Part shown: positions 11,313-20,866 of the stretch, piece after piece
How the letters are laid out: each line of letters opens with the position of its first letter
Position numbering within the stretch: position 1 is the first letter of the stretch
Origin: Fragilariopsis cylindrus CCMP1102
Lineage: Eukaryota; Bacillariophyta; Bacillariophyceae; Bacillariales; Bacillariaceae
Assembly: GCA_900095095.1 (NCBI GenBank)
Contig: FMBT01000344.1
Coordinates: 186,001-250,000, forward strand
DNA length: 64,000 nucleotides
Reading direction: 5' to 3'
Position numbers and translations under genes: made by a program
Notes under the pieces: generated by a model
The model's database searches: none
Seen by the model: only the letters and a program-made list of their open reading frames with translations
Told to the model about the DNA's origin: nothing

Positions 11313-12740
11313 ATGTCAACGTCATCAGCATCGCAGAACTCTTCGCACGGGTCGCTTTCGGACGTAGACGAAAAGTCGTGCAAGAAATTACTGAAGGAAT
11401 GCGAAATGTTCCACCGGCTGTCGGCTGATCAGATAGAAACTTTGACCAAAAATATGAACTATCGACCACTTCAACGCAACGAAGTTTTGGTGAATCAAGG
11501 AAATCCTGTCAGCGCTTTTTATCTGGTCAAAGATGGCGAAATGTACCGCGAGTTCCTCGATCCCGACACAGGCAAACGGCACTCAGTTGAATTTGAAATC
11601 AAGACCAATTCAATCAACACCATGCGTGTTCTGAGTGGAGATCCTGCACAATCGACCGTCAAATGTAAAACAAGTCCGTCTTCTTCTTCGACTAACGGTT
11701 GTGGTGTCTACGAAATGCCTCGTCAACGACTAATGGACATTCTTTTAAACGAAAGGCCTGACATGGGGGTGGGGATCGCCAACTCATTGGCGAGTCACGT
11801 AAGGGAGGTTTCTAAAAAATACAGAACTCCTCTACTTGAGCAACGCCAACAAATTATCGCGAATATGCCTGCCGTTATGATCGCTGCTGGGGTTGAATCG
11901 TATTACCGAAGCGCTTTAAATGCCCAGATCAACCGTGCCCTCACAGGAGTCAAATCTGAGTTGTTTCCTAACATGCATATTCAGGTGCCGATGCGAATCG
12001 CGTATATTGCAGGATTTAAAGGATTGAGAGCAATTATGGACCAATATGACGATGATGGAGAGGAGGAGGAGGATAATTCAAACGTCATCAAAGAAGGAAA
12101 TGGACTCCAGCGTACAGATACTACCCGCCACCAAGAGGATATCAATCGCAACTTTTGGCGACGGCTAGGTATCACCATAGCACCCGGCGTCATAATGACA
12201 CCATTATCAAGCATATTAGAAGCAAGTAATGCTGGGCATCTTAACAAGGAGTCTATGGCAACGCGCTGGACGCGGGGAATTGTGGCAAGATGCGGAAGAG
12301 AAATAATTTTTGGACTCGGTTTAAATCAATTGAGCGACTACTTCCAGGAACGATTTCAATTTGGAGATAGTCCAATGATAAACAACATGATCGGGAGTAT
12401 GATGGCAGGCGTGGTGAGTGGATACCTAAGTCACGTCCCACACAATATGTCAACATACAAGCTGATAGAACCTCACCGTTCCTATCCCGATTTGTACAAA
12501 AATGTCTTCGTCGAACGGAGCGTCCCACCGTTTTTGGAACGATTCTTGACTCGACAGGCACAAAGTACCGCCAACGGTGCTGTTGTTCCCAATCATAGCG
12601 GTGCATATCAAGCGGTTCGATTTATAGCAGCTACCATCTTTCCTCGTGGATTGATGGTACGGACCGTACAAATCGTTGGGTCGTTCATGATTCTAAATGG
12701 GACAATTAATTATTTTACACTAATGCAGCAGCAGCGTTAA
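11313..12740 (+). CDS. Cyclic-nucleotide-binding-like domain fused to a mitochondrial-carrier-like domain
   Basis: 475 aa in one exon. Residues about 25-150 fit a CNBD-type beta roll: LLKECEMFHRLSADQIETL, then NEVLVNQGNPVSAFYLVKDGEMYRE. The phosphate cassette (usually FGExAL...RxA) is replaced by MRVLSGDPAQSTVKC, lacking the Glu and Arg, so nucleotide binding is doubtful. From about residue 190 to the end the protein is rich in hydrophobic, Gly-bearing segments: MRIAYIAGFKGLRAIM, ITIAPGVIMTPLSSILEA, CGREIIFGLGLNQLSDYF, SMMAGVVSGYLSHVPHN, and AATIFPRGLMVRTVQIVGSF. These resemble mitochondrial carrier repeats in spacing and in the GREI...G/AG...SGY pattern, though the PxD/E-x-x-K/R signatures are weak. 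An acidic loop (DDDGEEEEDN) splits the first pair. A membrane protein with a regulatory roll is inferred; substrate unknown. Confidence 0.65.
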   Translation: MSTSSASQNSSHGSLSDVDEKSCKKLLKECEMFHRLSADQIETLTKNMNYRPLQRNEVLVNQGNPVSAFYLVKDGEMYREFLDPDTGKRHSVEFEIKTNSINTMRVLSGDPAQSTVKCKTSPSSSSTNGCGVYEMPRQRLMDILLNERPDMGVGIANSLASHVREVSKKYRTPLLEQRQQIIANMPAVMIAAGVESYYRSALNAQINRALTGVKSELFPNMHIQVPMRIAYIAGFKGLRAIMDQYDDDGEEEEDNSNVIKEGNGLQRTDTTRHQEDINRNFWRRLGITIAPGVIMTPLSSILEASNAGHLNKESMATRWTRGIVARCGREIIFGLGLNQLSDYFQERFQFGDSPMINNMIGSMMAGVVSGYLSHVPHNMSTYKLIEPHRSYPDLYKNVFVERSVPPFLERFLTRQAQSTANGAVVPNHSGAYQAVRFIAATIFPRGLMVRTVQIVGSFMILNGTINYFTLMQQQR

Positions 12741-13387
12741 AGACCATATCAAGATGAAGTAATTTTTGTTTTTTCTTGTTTGTCCTCGTACTAATTGTCC
12801 GCTGACTGGAGGAAGTACTTACTATTTTCTATTCCAGTTTTTTTTCTTCAATTTGTCATGTATATTACTTTCAATAAAAGCATTTTCTATTCCTGCATTG
12901 TGTGACATTTTTTGTGATCTCGGGAGAATTTCAACATTTAATTTTCATTTTATTTGGATTGAGGTGCATCATAAATGATAAGAACCTACATCTCACCACA
13001 ACTAAACAAATCTTAAGAAAAGTCTCAATTTACGATAATGACATAATAGCTACTTCATTCTATCTGTTATCTACAACTAATTTTAACAACAATACCTATA
13101 AGTTATGAATTAATTTCACTACGTTTGCGTAGCAAGTCCTACTACTCTGCTGTCCGTCCCTAAAGAGTTTTGATATTGGTCATACTCTCTATACAAATTA
13201 AATATTTGTATGTTATAATACACACCCTAGTCCTTTAGTTTATTCGACTTGACTCCAATTCGATTCAAGAACGAATCATCCCCAGCAGTTGCTACGAATA
13301 ATCACGATGCTGCTCACAATACTAATATACAAATGTATCAACTACATGTGGTTCCTAATCTGCCTCTTGATCTTCTTGTCGTTGTTA
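12741..13387. other. Convergent 3' intergenic region
   Basis: AT-rich DNA between convergent 3' ends. Nothing further recognised; the open frames seen are short and uncharacteristic. Confidence 0.5.
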
Positions 13388-14785
13388 TTAAGTCACAACA
13401 AAATGACCAGCATCAGCAGCATCGGCAGTAACATGATCAACTTCATCAAAGAAGTAAAAATTCTCATCGTCAAATTCATCGAACTCCTTGTCCATTTCAA
13501 ATGGTTTCACACGACATTCAATGGGAAATTCTAAAGGACCAGTGTTGACAACTCGTAACACATTCGTCAATACTTTATCCGGTAATTCCAGTACACAAAA
13601 AAATGGTCGTGACTTACCATCTTCTGTTGTTAGTTCTATCACCTGTTTGACGTTATTGGGTCCCTCTAAGATTTCAATTCGTGCATTAATTGGATTATTC
13701 TCACTAGTTATCAATATTTGTACTCGTCCAATAGACGCTTCAAACGGGACAACATATGTTGCACCATCACCCTGAACAGTCTTAGGTTTTGCTGTATCCC
13801 AAAGTCTTTGTAGTGTATGCTTTGCTAGATGATTTCCATAACCAGGACCGAAACTTCCAAGGTCGTTCGATCCAGAATTTTGTATGTCAGCTTCCACGCA
13901 TGCTCTAAGAGGGAATTCCATATTAGCCGAATTCTTTACAGCAATAGCAGTTGGACCAGCATACGGCGTTGCAACAAATGCACTGAATGGTCGTTTTTCG
14001 CCATCTTCTGTATACACCGAAATCTTTTGCGGGGAATTCTCCCCCTGCCACAATTCGATATCTGCTTTTAATGGACGTCCATTTGTTCTACATAAAACTT
14101 GTACAGCCTCGATCCTTTCAGAATTTAAGTTCCATGTTTTGAGACTACCACCTTGAACGAGTGCGGGAGCATCCGTTTCCCAAATATCACGAACTTTGTG
14201 AGTAACGGCAGGTTGAAAAGTCTGAGAAGTTGCCATTGCGATAGCACTAGTTGTAGCCGGTCGTGGTACAGGAGCAACGACTGTGGGGACAAAAACTTCT
14301 GTAGTGTCATCCCATTCATAAGGATTGGCGATGACTGGTGGTTCTGGAAAGGCATTATAATTAACAGGAGGTGCTGGAAAATCATAATCTACATCATCAT
14401 CGAAATACAATTCAGTGGGATACTCTTCTACCTCTTGTTGTTGAATTGGCATTGGAAGTGGGGTAGCTGGAGATGGAATCGTCGAAGATGCAAATGGAAA
14501 TGGTTGTTGTGGCGGTTCAAATGTTGTTGCTCTTGCATTCTCTTCTCCACCACCGGTGTTGTCTGCTAAGTATGAAAAAGAGTGAAGAATTAATACTTCT
14601 GATGAGCGTCTACGATCGATAATACTATTACTACTAATACCATTACAACCACCCCTCGAATTCTCCGGCGGCTTTAGAATAAATGCAGTGGCAGTCCTAT
14701 CGCCAAGAAATAAAATCCCATCAAGCGGTGTCGAAGAAAACAGAACCAACAAAAGAAGTGCAGAATTTCTAGTTGTGGTGTTCAT
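13388..14785 (-). CDS. Plastid-type tandem-domain protein, paralog 2 (unrecognised family)
   Basis: 465 aa, uninterrupted, from an ATG at 14785. The N terminus is a signal peptide (ALLLLVLFSSTPLDGILFL) followed by TATAF, a good ASAF-type plastid presequence site. A Pro-rich linker leads to domain 1 (IWETDAPALVQGGSLKTWNL, ADIELWQGENSPQKISVY, TEDGEKRPFSAFVATPY, ANMEFPLRACVEAD) and domain 2 (LWDTAKPKTVQGDGATYVV, ARIEILEGPNNVKQVIEL, TTEDGKSRPFFCVLELP, GPLEFPIECRVKPFE). Each domain is about 100 residues with alternating beta-type pattern and the signature W-D/E-T...VQG...EDGxxRPF...EFP. An acidic tail (DEFDDENFYFFDE) follows. Paralog at 1530-3092 has the same layout in the opposite orientation. 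Binding or structural role in the plastid is only a guess. Confidence 0.82.
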   Translation of the reverse strand: MNTTTRNSALLLLVLFSSTPLDGILFLGDRTATAFILKPPENSRGGCNGISSNSIIDRRRSSEVLILHSFSYLADNTGGGEENARATTFEPPQQPFPFASSTIPSPATPLPMPIQQQEVEEYPTELYFDDDVDYDFPAPPVNYNAFPEPPVIANPYEWDDTTEVFVPTVVAPVPRPATTSAIAMATSQTFQPAVTHKVRDIWETDAPALVQGGSLKTWNLNSERIEAVQVLCRTNGRPLKADIELWQGENSPQKISVYTEDGEKRPFSAFVATPYAGPTAIAVKNSANMEFPLRACVEADIQNSGSNDLGSFGPGYGNHLAKHTLQRLWDTAKPKTVQGDGATYVVPFEASIGRVQILITSENNPINARIEILEGPNNVKQVIELTTEDGKSRPFFCVLELPDKVLTNVLRVVNTGPLEFPIECRVKPFEMDKEFDEFDDENFYFFDEVDHVTADAADAGHFVVT

Positions 14786-16318
14786 GATTGTCGCTGCCGT
14801 TTCCTTTTTCGGGGATCAAGAGGTTGTTGTGGCGGAATAGAGTTAAATACAAGAGGCAAGTACGGAAATTCTCTTGTTGTTTTAATAGTACAAGCTTGTA
14901 GTTTGGCAGTAGTTGAAATGATAGATTACAAAAGAAGTATGTACAATAGTACTGGTAAGTTTTCAACGTGAATTAAGAATTAAGATTGAAGGGTTTATTG
15001 ACGAGATGTCACGGCACTCGCCGAACGAAAATATAGCGATCGAAGGCGCGGGTTTAAGTTTAATAATTCTTTTCTGCGAGGGTAGCTTGAAGAACCAATC
15101 ATCGTACGTGGTTTCAATTTTTGTCATATTGACGTCATTAATGGACAGTCGACCAGAAGCTTAAAAACAAATATTGCTAATAAAGTACAAAAACTGTAGT
15201 AGTACTAGATTAGATTGTACAAGTGTGAGATGAATGGGAAGTTAGTTGAGTACTGTACATTCATGCATGTACTACTTCTTGGTTTGGAGAATTAAGTTCC
15301 TCCTATCTGAACTAGCCTGATGGTGCAGTGGGTAGTGCTCATTCTTATTCTTCCTAAATGTGCATTTTTATCATAGTAATAACATTTCTATGCTACTACC
15401 TTTTTCATTTCATATCAGACAAAGTGAGTTTTTGTCTTTCCATCATGTTTTGCTGGCAGCGTTGTTGGGGCAACCTTTTAACTACTCAGAATGTCTATAT
15501 TTTCAAACAGAATAGTAAAAGTGGTATATAGCTAATACTAAAATATACAATAGTTTTCATTTTTCTCTGTAGAAGGGGGAATAACAACAACATCAACAAA
15601 ATCCGATGATAAACTTACTTATCATCATGCATAATGATGATGATGTTCTTCCTTTACATCCAGCTTCACAAAGCAATATTAACATTAATTGTTTATCTGA
15701 AGACATTTCCCCACTCTGCATCTTCACATGTCATTCATCAAACACTGATGAAGAGGAAAGTAACTTCAGTATGCTAATATCAATACCATGATGAGTAAGA
15801 AGCAAAAGAAGAACATTGGAAACCATCTTTCTATATCATGGAATTCACATACATATATTATTTAATATATATACGCACATACACATTCATGATCAAAATA
15901 ATTATCTTCATTTCCTTATCATAGGATAAATACATAGATAAACTCCTGCAGCGTTTGTTGTCGATGGTAACTTTTCAAAATGATTTTATTCTACAATTAA
16001 ATCAACGAATAGTAAATATGTAAAGTATAGCTGTCTAATGATATTATGTTTCCCGTTTTTTTTTGGCAGGAGTAGCTTCCCTGATGCAAAATATGCTATT
16101 CTATTGTGTGTTCATCCCGCTAGAAGTTTGTCGTCAGAAATAGTGCTGTATAAATTTGTTGTAAATTCAAAGTAGATCAAGTGTGCGTGTGGACAGACGT
16201 AGTTAGTCTGGAAGATTGACACGGATATTTTCGTTCCCTCGTTTGCTAGTATTATTTTCTTATTATCTGTTTCCTGTCTCCCTTCCCCATCCTCCTGACT
16301 TAAAATATCGTTCGCCTT
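14786..16318. other. Upstream region of paralog 2
   Basis: AT-rich, with a perfect TGACGTCA palindrome at 15130-15137 (own entry). A stretch at about 15311-15340 (CCTGATGGTGCAGTGGGTAG) resembles a pol III box A but has no matching box B at tRNA spacing. A 61-codon ATG frame at 15606-15791 has no supporting features. No gene called. Confidence 0.5.
15130..15137. promoter_or_regulatory. CRE/bZIP palindrome TGACGTCA
   Basis: Perfect 8-bp CRE, 345 bases upstream of the ATG of the plastid-type paralog at 13388-14785. In Phaeodactylum, TGACGT-type elements drive CO2/cAMP-responsive expression of plastid carbonic anhydrase through a bZIP factor (PtbZIP11). Presence of the site is seen; function here is inferred from a single short motif. 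Confidence 0.4.
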
Positions 16319-17903
16319 TCAACAGATGTCCATATCGATTTCATCATCCCCTTTTTCTCGATATTGATGCAATTGCTGTTGCTGTGATTGTTCATAACAA
16401 TTGGAAGCGATCAATTTATTATTAATATTATTATTATTAGAAGTAGTAGCAACAGCGAATGATGCTGGATTGTTGTTATACTTTTCGAATCCAGTTTCGT
16501 CAAATTTTCCGTATCCAACATCGAATCTGTTAGGCGAAAGGAATGATACAGCATTGTCATTGACATTGATATTGTTTGGTGTGGTATTACCATTCGTGTT
16601 GGTTTCGTCCAATATCATCGTCGTGTTGTTGCTGTTGCTATTATTATTTCTTCCTGAGGAAAAGAGCAAATCATCAGTACTGTTGTTGAGACGTCTTCCT
16701 TGAGAAAAAGATGATGCCGACGATTCGGAAGAATCACACGACGACGATGACCTAGTCACAGCAGCCATCGCTGTGGTCTTCTTCTTTGTTGTTGCCGATA
16801 TTCTTTGTTGATCAACGGTAAAAACATTATTTCCAGCTAGGATACTAGTAGTACTAGTATCATTATTATTATCGATTGCATTTGCGGCTGCAACCTCCAG
16901 AATAAAGTCCAATAGCTCTCCCAATCCAATGATTGGTGACCATTCATCCCATACGATCGTTTTCATTCCAGAAAGATTTCCTCCTCCAACGAGTGGTGTT
17001 GGTGGTTGTGATTTATTCGTTAAATGATGATGTTGATCCTGCTGTGTCAAAGATGACGGCTCTGGCGTTGTTGTTGTTGCTGTTGTCGACGTTGTCGGTG
17101 ATGACGACGAACGTAATAATATTGATTGTTTGTCCGGAGGCAACTCGTTGATAATGATACGGTCTACAGAAAGACCTTCGATTCTACTGACAACCGGTAC
17201 CCGATGGGGATACATTCTAGGTATTTGAATCGTTATTCGCCATTGATAGTCACGATGATAGCTGTGATGATGATGATGTTGATTTTGATTCTGTGAATCA
17301 GTCGTTGCAGCCATTGTCGTCATCGCTATTGCCATCGCCGTAAATTGTTTTTTTGGAAGAGGAAAAAATAGGCAGATCCGTAAGGAATCTACTATCGTCA
17401 AACGAGCATTTGTAGATGAATGAATCCAGCTAGTAGCAGTAGTATGACTATAGTCATTGTCTTTCGCAGTAGCAGTGTTACAGGAGTACCAACCTTCATC
17501 GTTTACTGGTTGCCACTTTCTTGGATCGAGCGTTATTAGGTCTCTTTGAAGACGAAATTCTCCTGGACAACGAGACAAACGAACTCGTTTCAGAGATGAT
17601 TGGAGAATATTACAGTCGAGGAATTCTAATTCATCATTATCTGTTATGTTGTTTGATTCTTCACAGGAGCTATTATTAGAGAACCTCGTCGCACCGTCGT
17701 ACTTGTTGTTGTTGTACGATGAGCAAAGCAGAGAAGGCGAAGCTCGACGTTTTGTACCGGTGTTACTATTAGTAACAGTAGTTGTTGCTGAAGAAGTAAA
17801 AGCGGTTGAGGAGATATTGTCGATACTTGCCATAACAGAAGTACTCGCATTGGAATCGAATGAATTATTGTGGCTGCGACGGAGACTATTTTCGGAAGGA
17901 CGT

Positions 17904-17935
<32 letters not shown>

Positions 17936-18049
17936 TCGACTATTATTATTATTGTAATGAGCAAACATCGTCGTCATGTCATCTCGTTCGATTTCGATTT
18001 CGTGATTTGGATACAACAGTGTCGACGAAGGATCAAAATGATCACGCAT
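16319..18049 (-). CDS. Low-complexity protein with a UBC/RWD-like domain
   Basis: 576 aa from the ATG at 18049 (the two codons upstream begin with TTG). The N terminus has a poly-Gln tract and Asn/Ser-rich stretches. A core from about residue 155 reads GEFRLQRDLITLDPRKWQPV, LRICLFFPLPKK, YQWRITIQIPRMYPHRVPVV and, after a Ser/Thr/Pro insert, IVWDEWSPIIGLGELLDFIL. This order (basic helix, three strands, xYPxxxPxV turn, W...WSPxxxLxELL) matches the ubiquitin-conjugating/RWD fold. The HPN-Cys active site is absent and its place is taken by low-complexity insertion, so a UEV- or RWD-type adaptor is more likely than an E2. The C-terminal half is Asn/Ser/Thr repeats. Partner and pathway are not evident. 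Confidence 0.6.
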
Positions 18050-18688
18050 GATCAATTAATTAACGACGACAACGACGACGATGATGATGATGATACTGCT
18101 GCTACTATTGTTGCTGTTTTAGTTTATTTTCCCCTCCTTTCTTTACAGATTCACTATCGATAAATGGGATCGGCTTAGGATAGTGTGGAATGCTCACCTC
18201 TCCGAAATAACAATTTATACAGTACCAGGTATTTGCTAAGCGCTTTTTCTTCGGTAGGTTTGCTACGTACTTTAACATTACGTGGTATTTGTACTTACCG
18301 CGTAGTTATGGTGTCGCCTATCATTGGTCCAACAATTATAGTTGACTTTGGGGAGGTGACTTTGGGGAGAGGTACTGCTTGGTTGGCATACCCCCTTTAA
18401 ATCAACCAAGCTACCCTCCCTAAAATCAACAACTTACATACAGTACCTGCGTTAATTCTAGGCGCAAAACAACAACAACAAACTCTAAAAAAGTATTGTA
18501 GCAGGTTTTGCGGTTTTGCATTAGTCAACACAATCAAAAGATTGAAGAGATAGCAGACTACCGTAGCTAGCTGGGACCAATCCGTATCATAACTGGTTGC
18601 TTGATTCTCACCTTTACAGAGACTTACACAACATAGGCTTTGAAGACGACGACAACGTTGACAAAACAAAACAAAACAAAAAATCATC
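18050..18688. other. Divergent intergenic region
   Basis: Shared upstream DNA of the UBC/RWD-like gene (-) and bL33m (+). Holds GAC/GAT microsatellites at 18060-18100 and two near-identical copies of GACTTTGGGGAG at about 18343 and 18359. A repeated AACAAAACAAAAC run sits just before the bL33m start. Confidence 0.5.
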
Positions 18689-18886
18689 ATGCATGCTTCG
18701 ACGATATTAATGATGGCACGTGGGAAAGGTAAAACGGTACCTATTAAATTATTGTCATCTGCGGGGACTGGATTTTTCTATACAACAAGAAAAAATGTTT
18801 CCAATACACAACATAAGATGGCATTTGTGAAATACGATCCGATCGTTCAACGGCGTGTATTATTTAAAGAGCATAAAATTAAATAA
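18689..18886 (+). CDS. mRPL33: Mitochondrial (bacterial-type) ribosomal protein bL33
   Basis: 65 aa; the conserved part begins MARGKGKTVPIKLLSSAGTG and continues FFYTTRKNVSNTQHKMAF, KYDPIVQRRVLFKEHKIK. The pattern SxAGTGFFYTTxKN...KYDPxVxxxVLFKExKIK is that of bL33 in the large subunit of bacterial-type ribosomes. Length after the MAR start is 56-57 residues, normal for the family. Starts at 18689, 18710 and 18713 are possible; the extra MHASTILM would be a very short N-terminal extension. No presequence with a plastid motif is seen, and diatom plastids usually encode their own rpl33, so mitochondrial targeting is the likelier reading. Confidence 0.88.
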   Translation: MHASTILMMARGKGKTVPIKLLSSAGTGFFYTTRKNVSNTQHKMAFVKYDPIVQRRVLFKEHKIK

Positions 18887-19418
18887 ATAAATAAATAAAA
18901 GCAATTAATTTGTGATGATGAAAATTCGACGACGATGATGACGACGATTAGATTCAGTTAATTTATGAGAGAGAGAGAGAGAGTAAAATAGAGAATAAGA
19001 TTGATGATTGAAATACGAGGTACAATTAAAAAACGAAAAGAAACGATGTCAAGTGAAACATGGAAGAAATGATGTTGCTGTGCGTTTGAAAAAAAGGGAT
19101 AGTGTTTAGCAAGAGAAATTGAGATTTGGTATTGAACAACCCATTTCTATCTATCTTTCACTTTGGTCAAGCCGTGTGGGTATGAGTTTTCTTCTTCAAC
19201 GTTGATGGGAGTTGGGTACAAGTATGCATTATCTAGTATTTTTCTTCTGTAAAATTACAGATAACGATAGAATGTAATATCGTTAAATTGTTACTATTAT
19301 TTTTACTTGGAACGCTCTAAACTATAAAACACTGTTTCGCTAGCTAAATATTAACAATCCAATAGAAATACTATCAAATGCATACTTCTAAAGTACTGTG
19401 TACTACGTACTTAGCTAG
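18887..19418. other. Convergent 3' intergenic region
   Basis: Downstream DNA of bL33m and the PsbP-domain gene. It has an (AAAT)n run at 18884-18898, a (GA)n run at 18967-18982 and a GCTAGCTAGCTAGCTG tract at about 19412. No gene seen. Confidence 0.5.
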
Positions 19419-20527
19419 CTAGCTGCTTGTTTGAAAAGATTCAATTGTTTTCTTAATATCCTTCTCTTGAGCGGGAAAATCATCTTCTTTACATTGTGCT
19501 GTTAAGACATAAAGTAATTGGCTCGGTGAAATGAAAATTTTGTTCGTATACACTTTTCTTCCTCGTTTTCCAACGGACAAATATTTCAACACATATGCAT
19601 CGACAACGCCATTGTTTATTTGATATGGATCTTCCAATAATGTTACATCAAAGACACCATCTCTGTTAACTTCCGCGGTAACTACACGGGCTGCTACTTC
19701 TTCGGGTGTGCCAAACTACATACATACAATTTTAGCCAATTCATTTATCAACGGAAAAATAAGATCAGATTTCCTGTCGCATTACATTACATCACATCAC
19801 ATCATATTATTTACATCATACCATCAATAACTTTTTGTAAGCACAAATCAAACATTCATATCACATCATACACAAAAATCGTACAGTCATAACGCACCTC
19901 TTTAATTGACGTGATCCTTACAGGATCTACTGTAATTCCATACTGATATCCCCTGGTAGATTCTGACATGAAATTTACTTCGTCCAAGTGTGTTTTTATT
20001 GGTTTTGATGATTCCTTCATGGATGATGGGATAGCAATTTGATACGTCAATTCTTTGTCACTCAGCACTTTTAGTTTTCTGATAAATAAAGAAGAATTGT
20101 CGTCATCCATAGCAGCATAAACATTTTTTGGAGCCATCATCAACGATAAAGATAGGAAACTCCATGCTGATGCTGTAACCACAGTCGATAACACGGACCG
20201 GCGACTCGTCGAAGTCGAAGAAGGAGACGACGGAAGGTGATTCGATACTTTTAATAGCGGCGGAGACGAATCATCCACAGAAGAAGGTGATAACGATGAC
20301 GAGATGAAAGAGGAATCCAATGATTTTGTTGTCCGGGACGGCAACGACCAACAGTTGACCGCTGGAAGCCAGTTACCAACAGAAATTCCCACCAGAAAGA
20401 CGACAACGACACTACCAAGACTGAGCACCAACGATGATCTTGTTCTCCTTCTTGCTTGATTCATGGTCTGAGCTTCTATGGTACTTTTATTTGTACTTGT
20501 TCCTCTTCGTATTGTCAGCTTGTTCAT
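19419..20527 (-). CDS. Lumenal PsbP-domain protein
   Basis: PsbP family, extrinsic thylakoid-lumen proteins linked to photosystem II or to PSI/NDH assembly. Two exons, 19898-20527 and 19419-19715, with a GTGCGT...TGTAG intron of 182 nt; spliced length 308 aa. The N terminus has a hydrophobic signal (LVLSLGSVVVVFLVGISVG) and a Ser-rich transit part. A twin-arginine lumen signal follows: SRRSVLSTVVTASAWSFLSL then APKNVYA-AMDD. The mature domain reads LTYQIAIPSSMKESSKPIKT, HLDEVNFMSEST, YQYGITVDPVRITSIKE and, across the splice, FGTPEEVAARVV. It ends YVLTAQCKEDDF...IKKTIESF, typical for PsbP. Splice continuity KE-FGTPEEVA supports the intron. Which PsbP/PPD subgroup cannot be decided here. Confidence 0.88.
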
Positions 20528-20866
20528 AGTGTCGTGTGTCGTGTGTCGCCGATACAGTCAGTAGGAGATAATACTGTAGATGGGAGATTTAGCTGAGAGG
20601 AGTTAATCACGTAAAATAAGGCAATACCGTAAATTAGTATCCTTCCTCCGTGCAACGTATTTTTTGCGCAGCGGGCTATAGTACGAAATTTTCAGACCAT
20701 AAAAGGGTAGATAACCCTTAAAATCTACCCAATCGAAAGGAAATTTAAATTAAAAAAAGAGATTTTGAAAGTTTTTGACTCACTCTCCACCCTTTTAGGC
20801 TCAAAAAATCCCTTGAAATATCTCAATCCGCAAAATGCGTTGCACGGAGGAAGTACTCGTACAGTA
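20528..20866. other. Upstream region of PsbP-domain gene, holding a MITE
   Basis: About 115 bases of promoter-side DNA, then the MITE at 20642-20853, then a 13-base gap before the large DNA transposon. No coding sequence. Confidence 0.6.
20642..20853. mobile_element. Stowaway-like MITE, 212 bp
   Basis: Terminal inverted repeats CTTCCTCCGTGCAACGTATT at the left (from 20642) and its reverse complement ending 20853 at the right, about 22 bp with one mismatch. The CTTCCTCCGT terminus resembles the CTCCCTCCGT of Stowaway elements, non-autonomous relatives of Tc1/mariner. Right flank begins with TA; the left flank is TATC, so a clean TA duplication is not certain. No coding capacity. Confidence 0.65.

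Noticed and set aside
12766-13534. Small plus-strand frames downstream of the CNBD gene and antisense to paralog 2
   Set aside because: AT-rich 3' DNA and antisense shadow of the paralog's acidic tail.
15311-15340. Possible tRNA or SINE (box A like TGGTGCAGTGGG)
   Set aside because: No box B at tRNA spacing and no cloverleaf.
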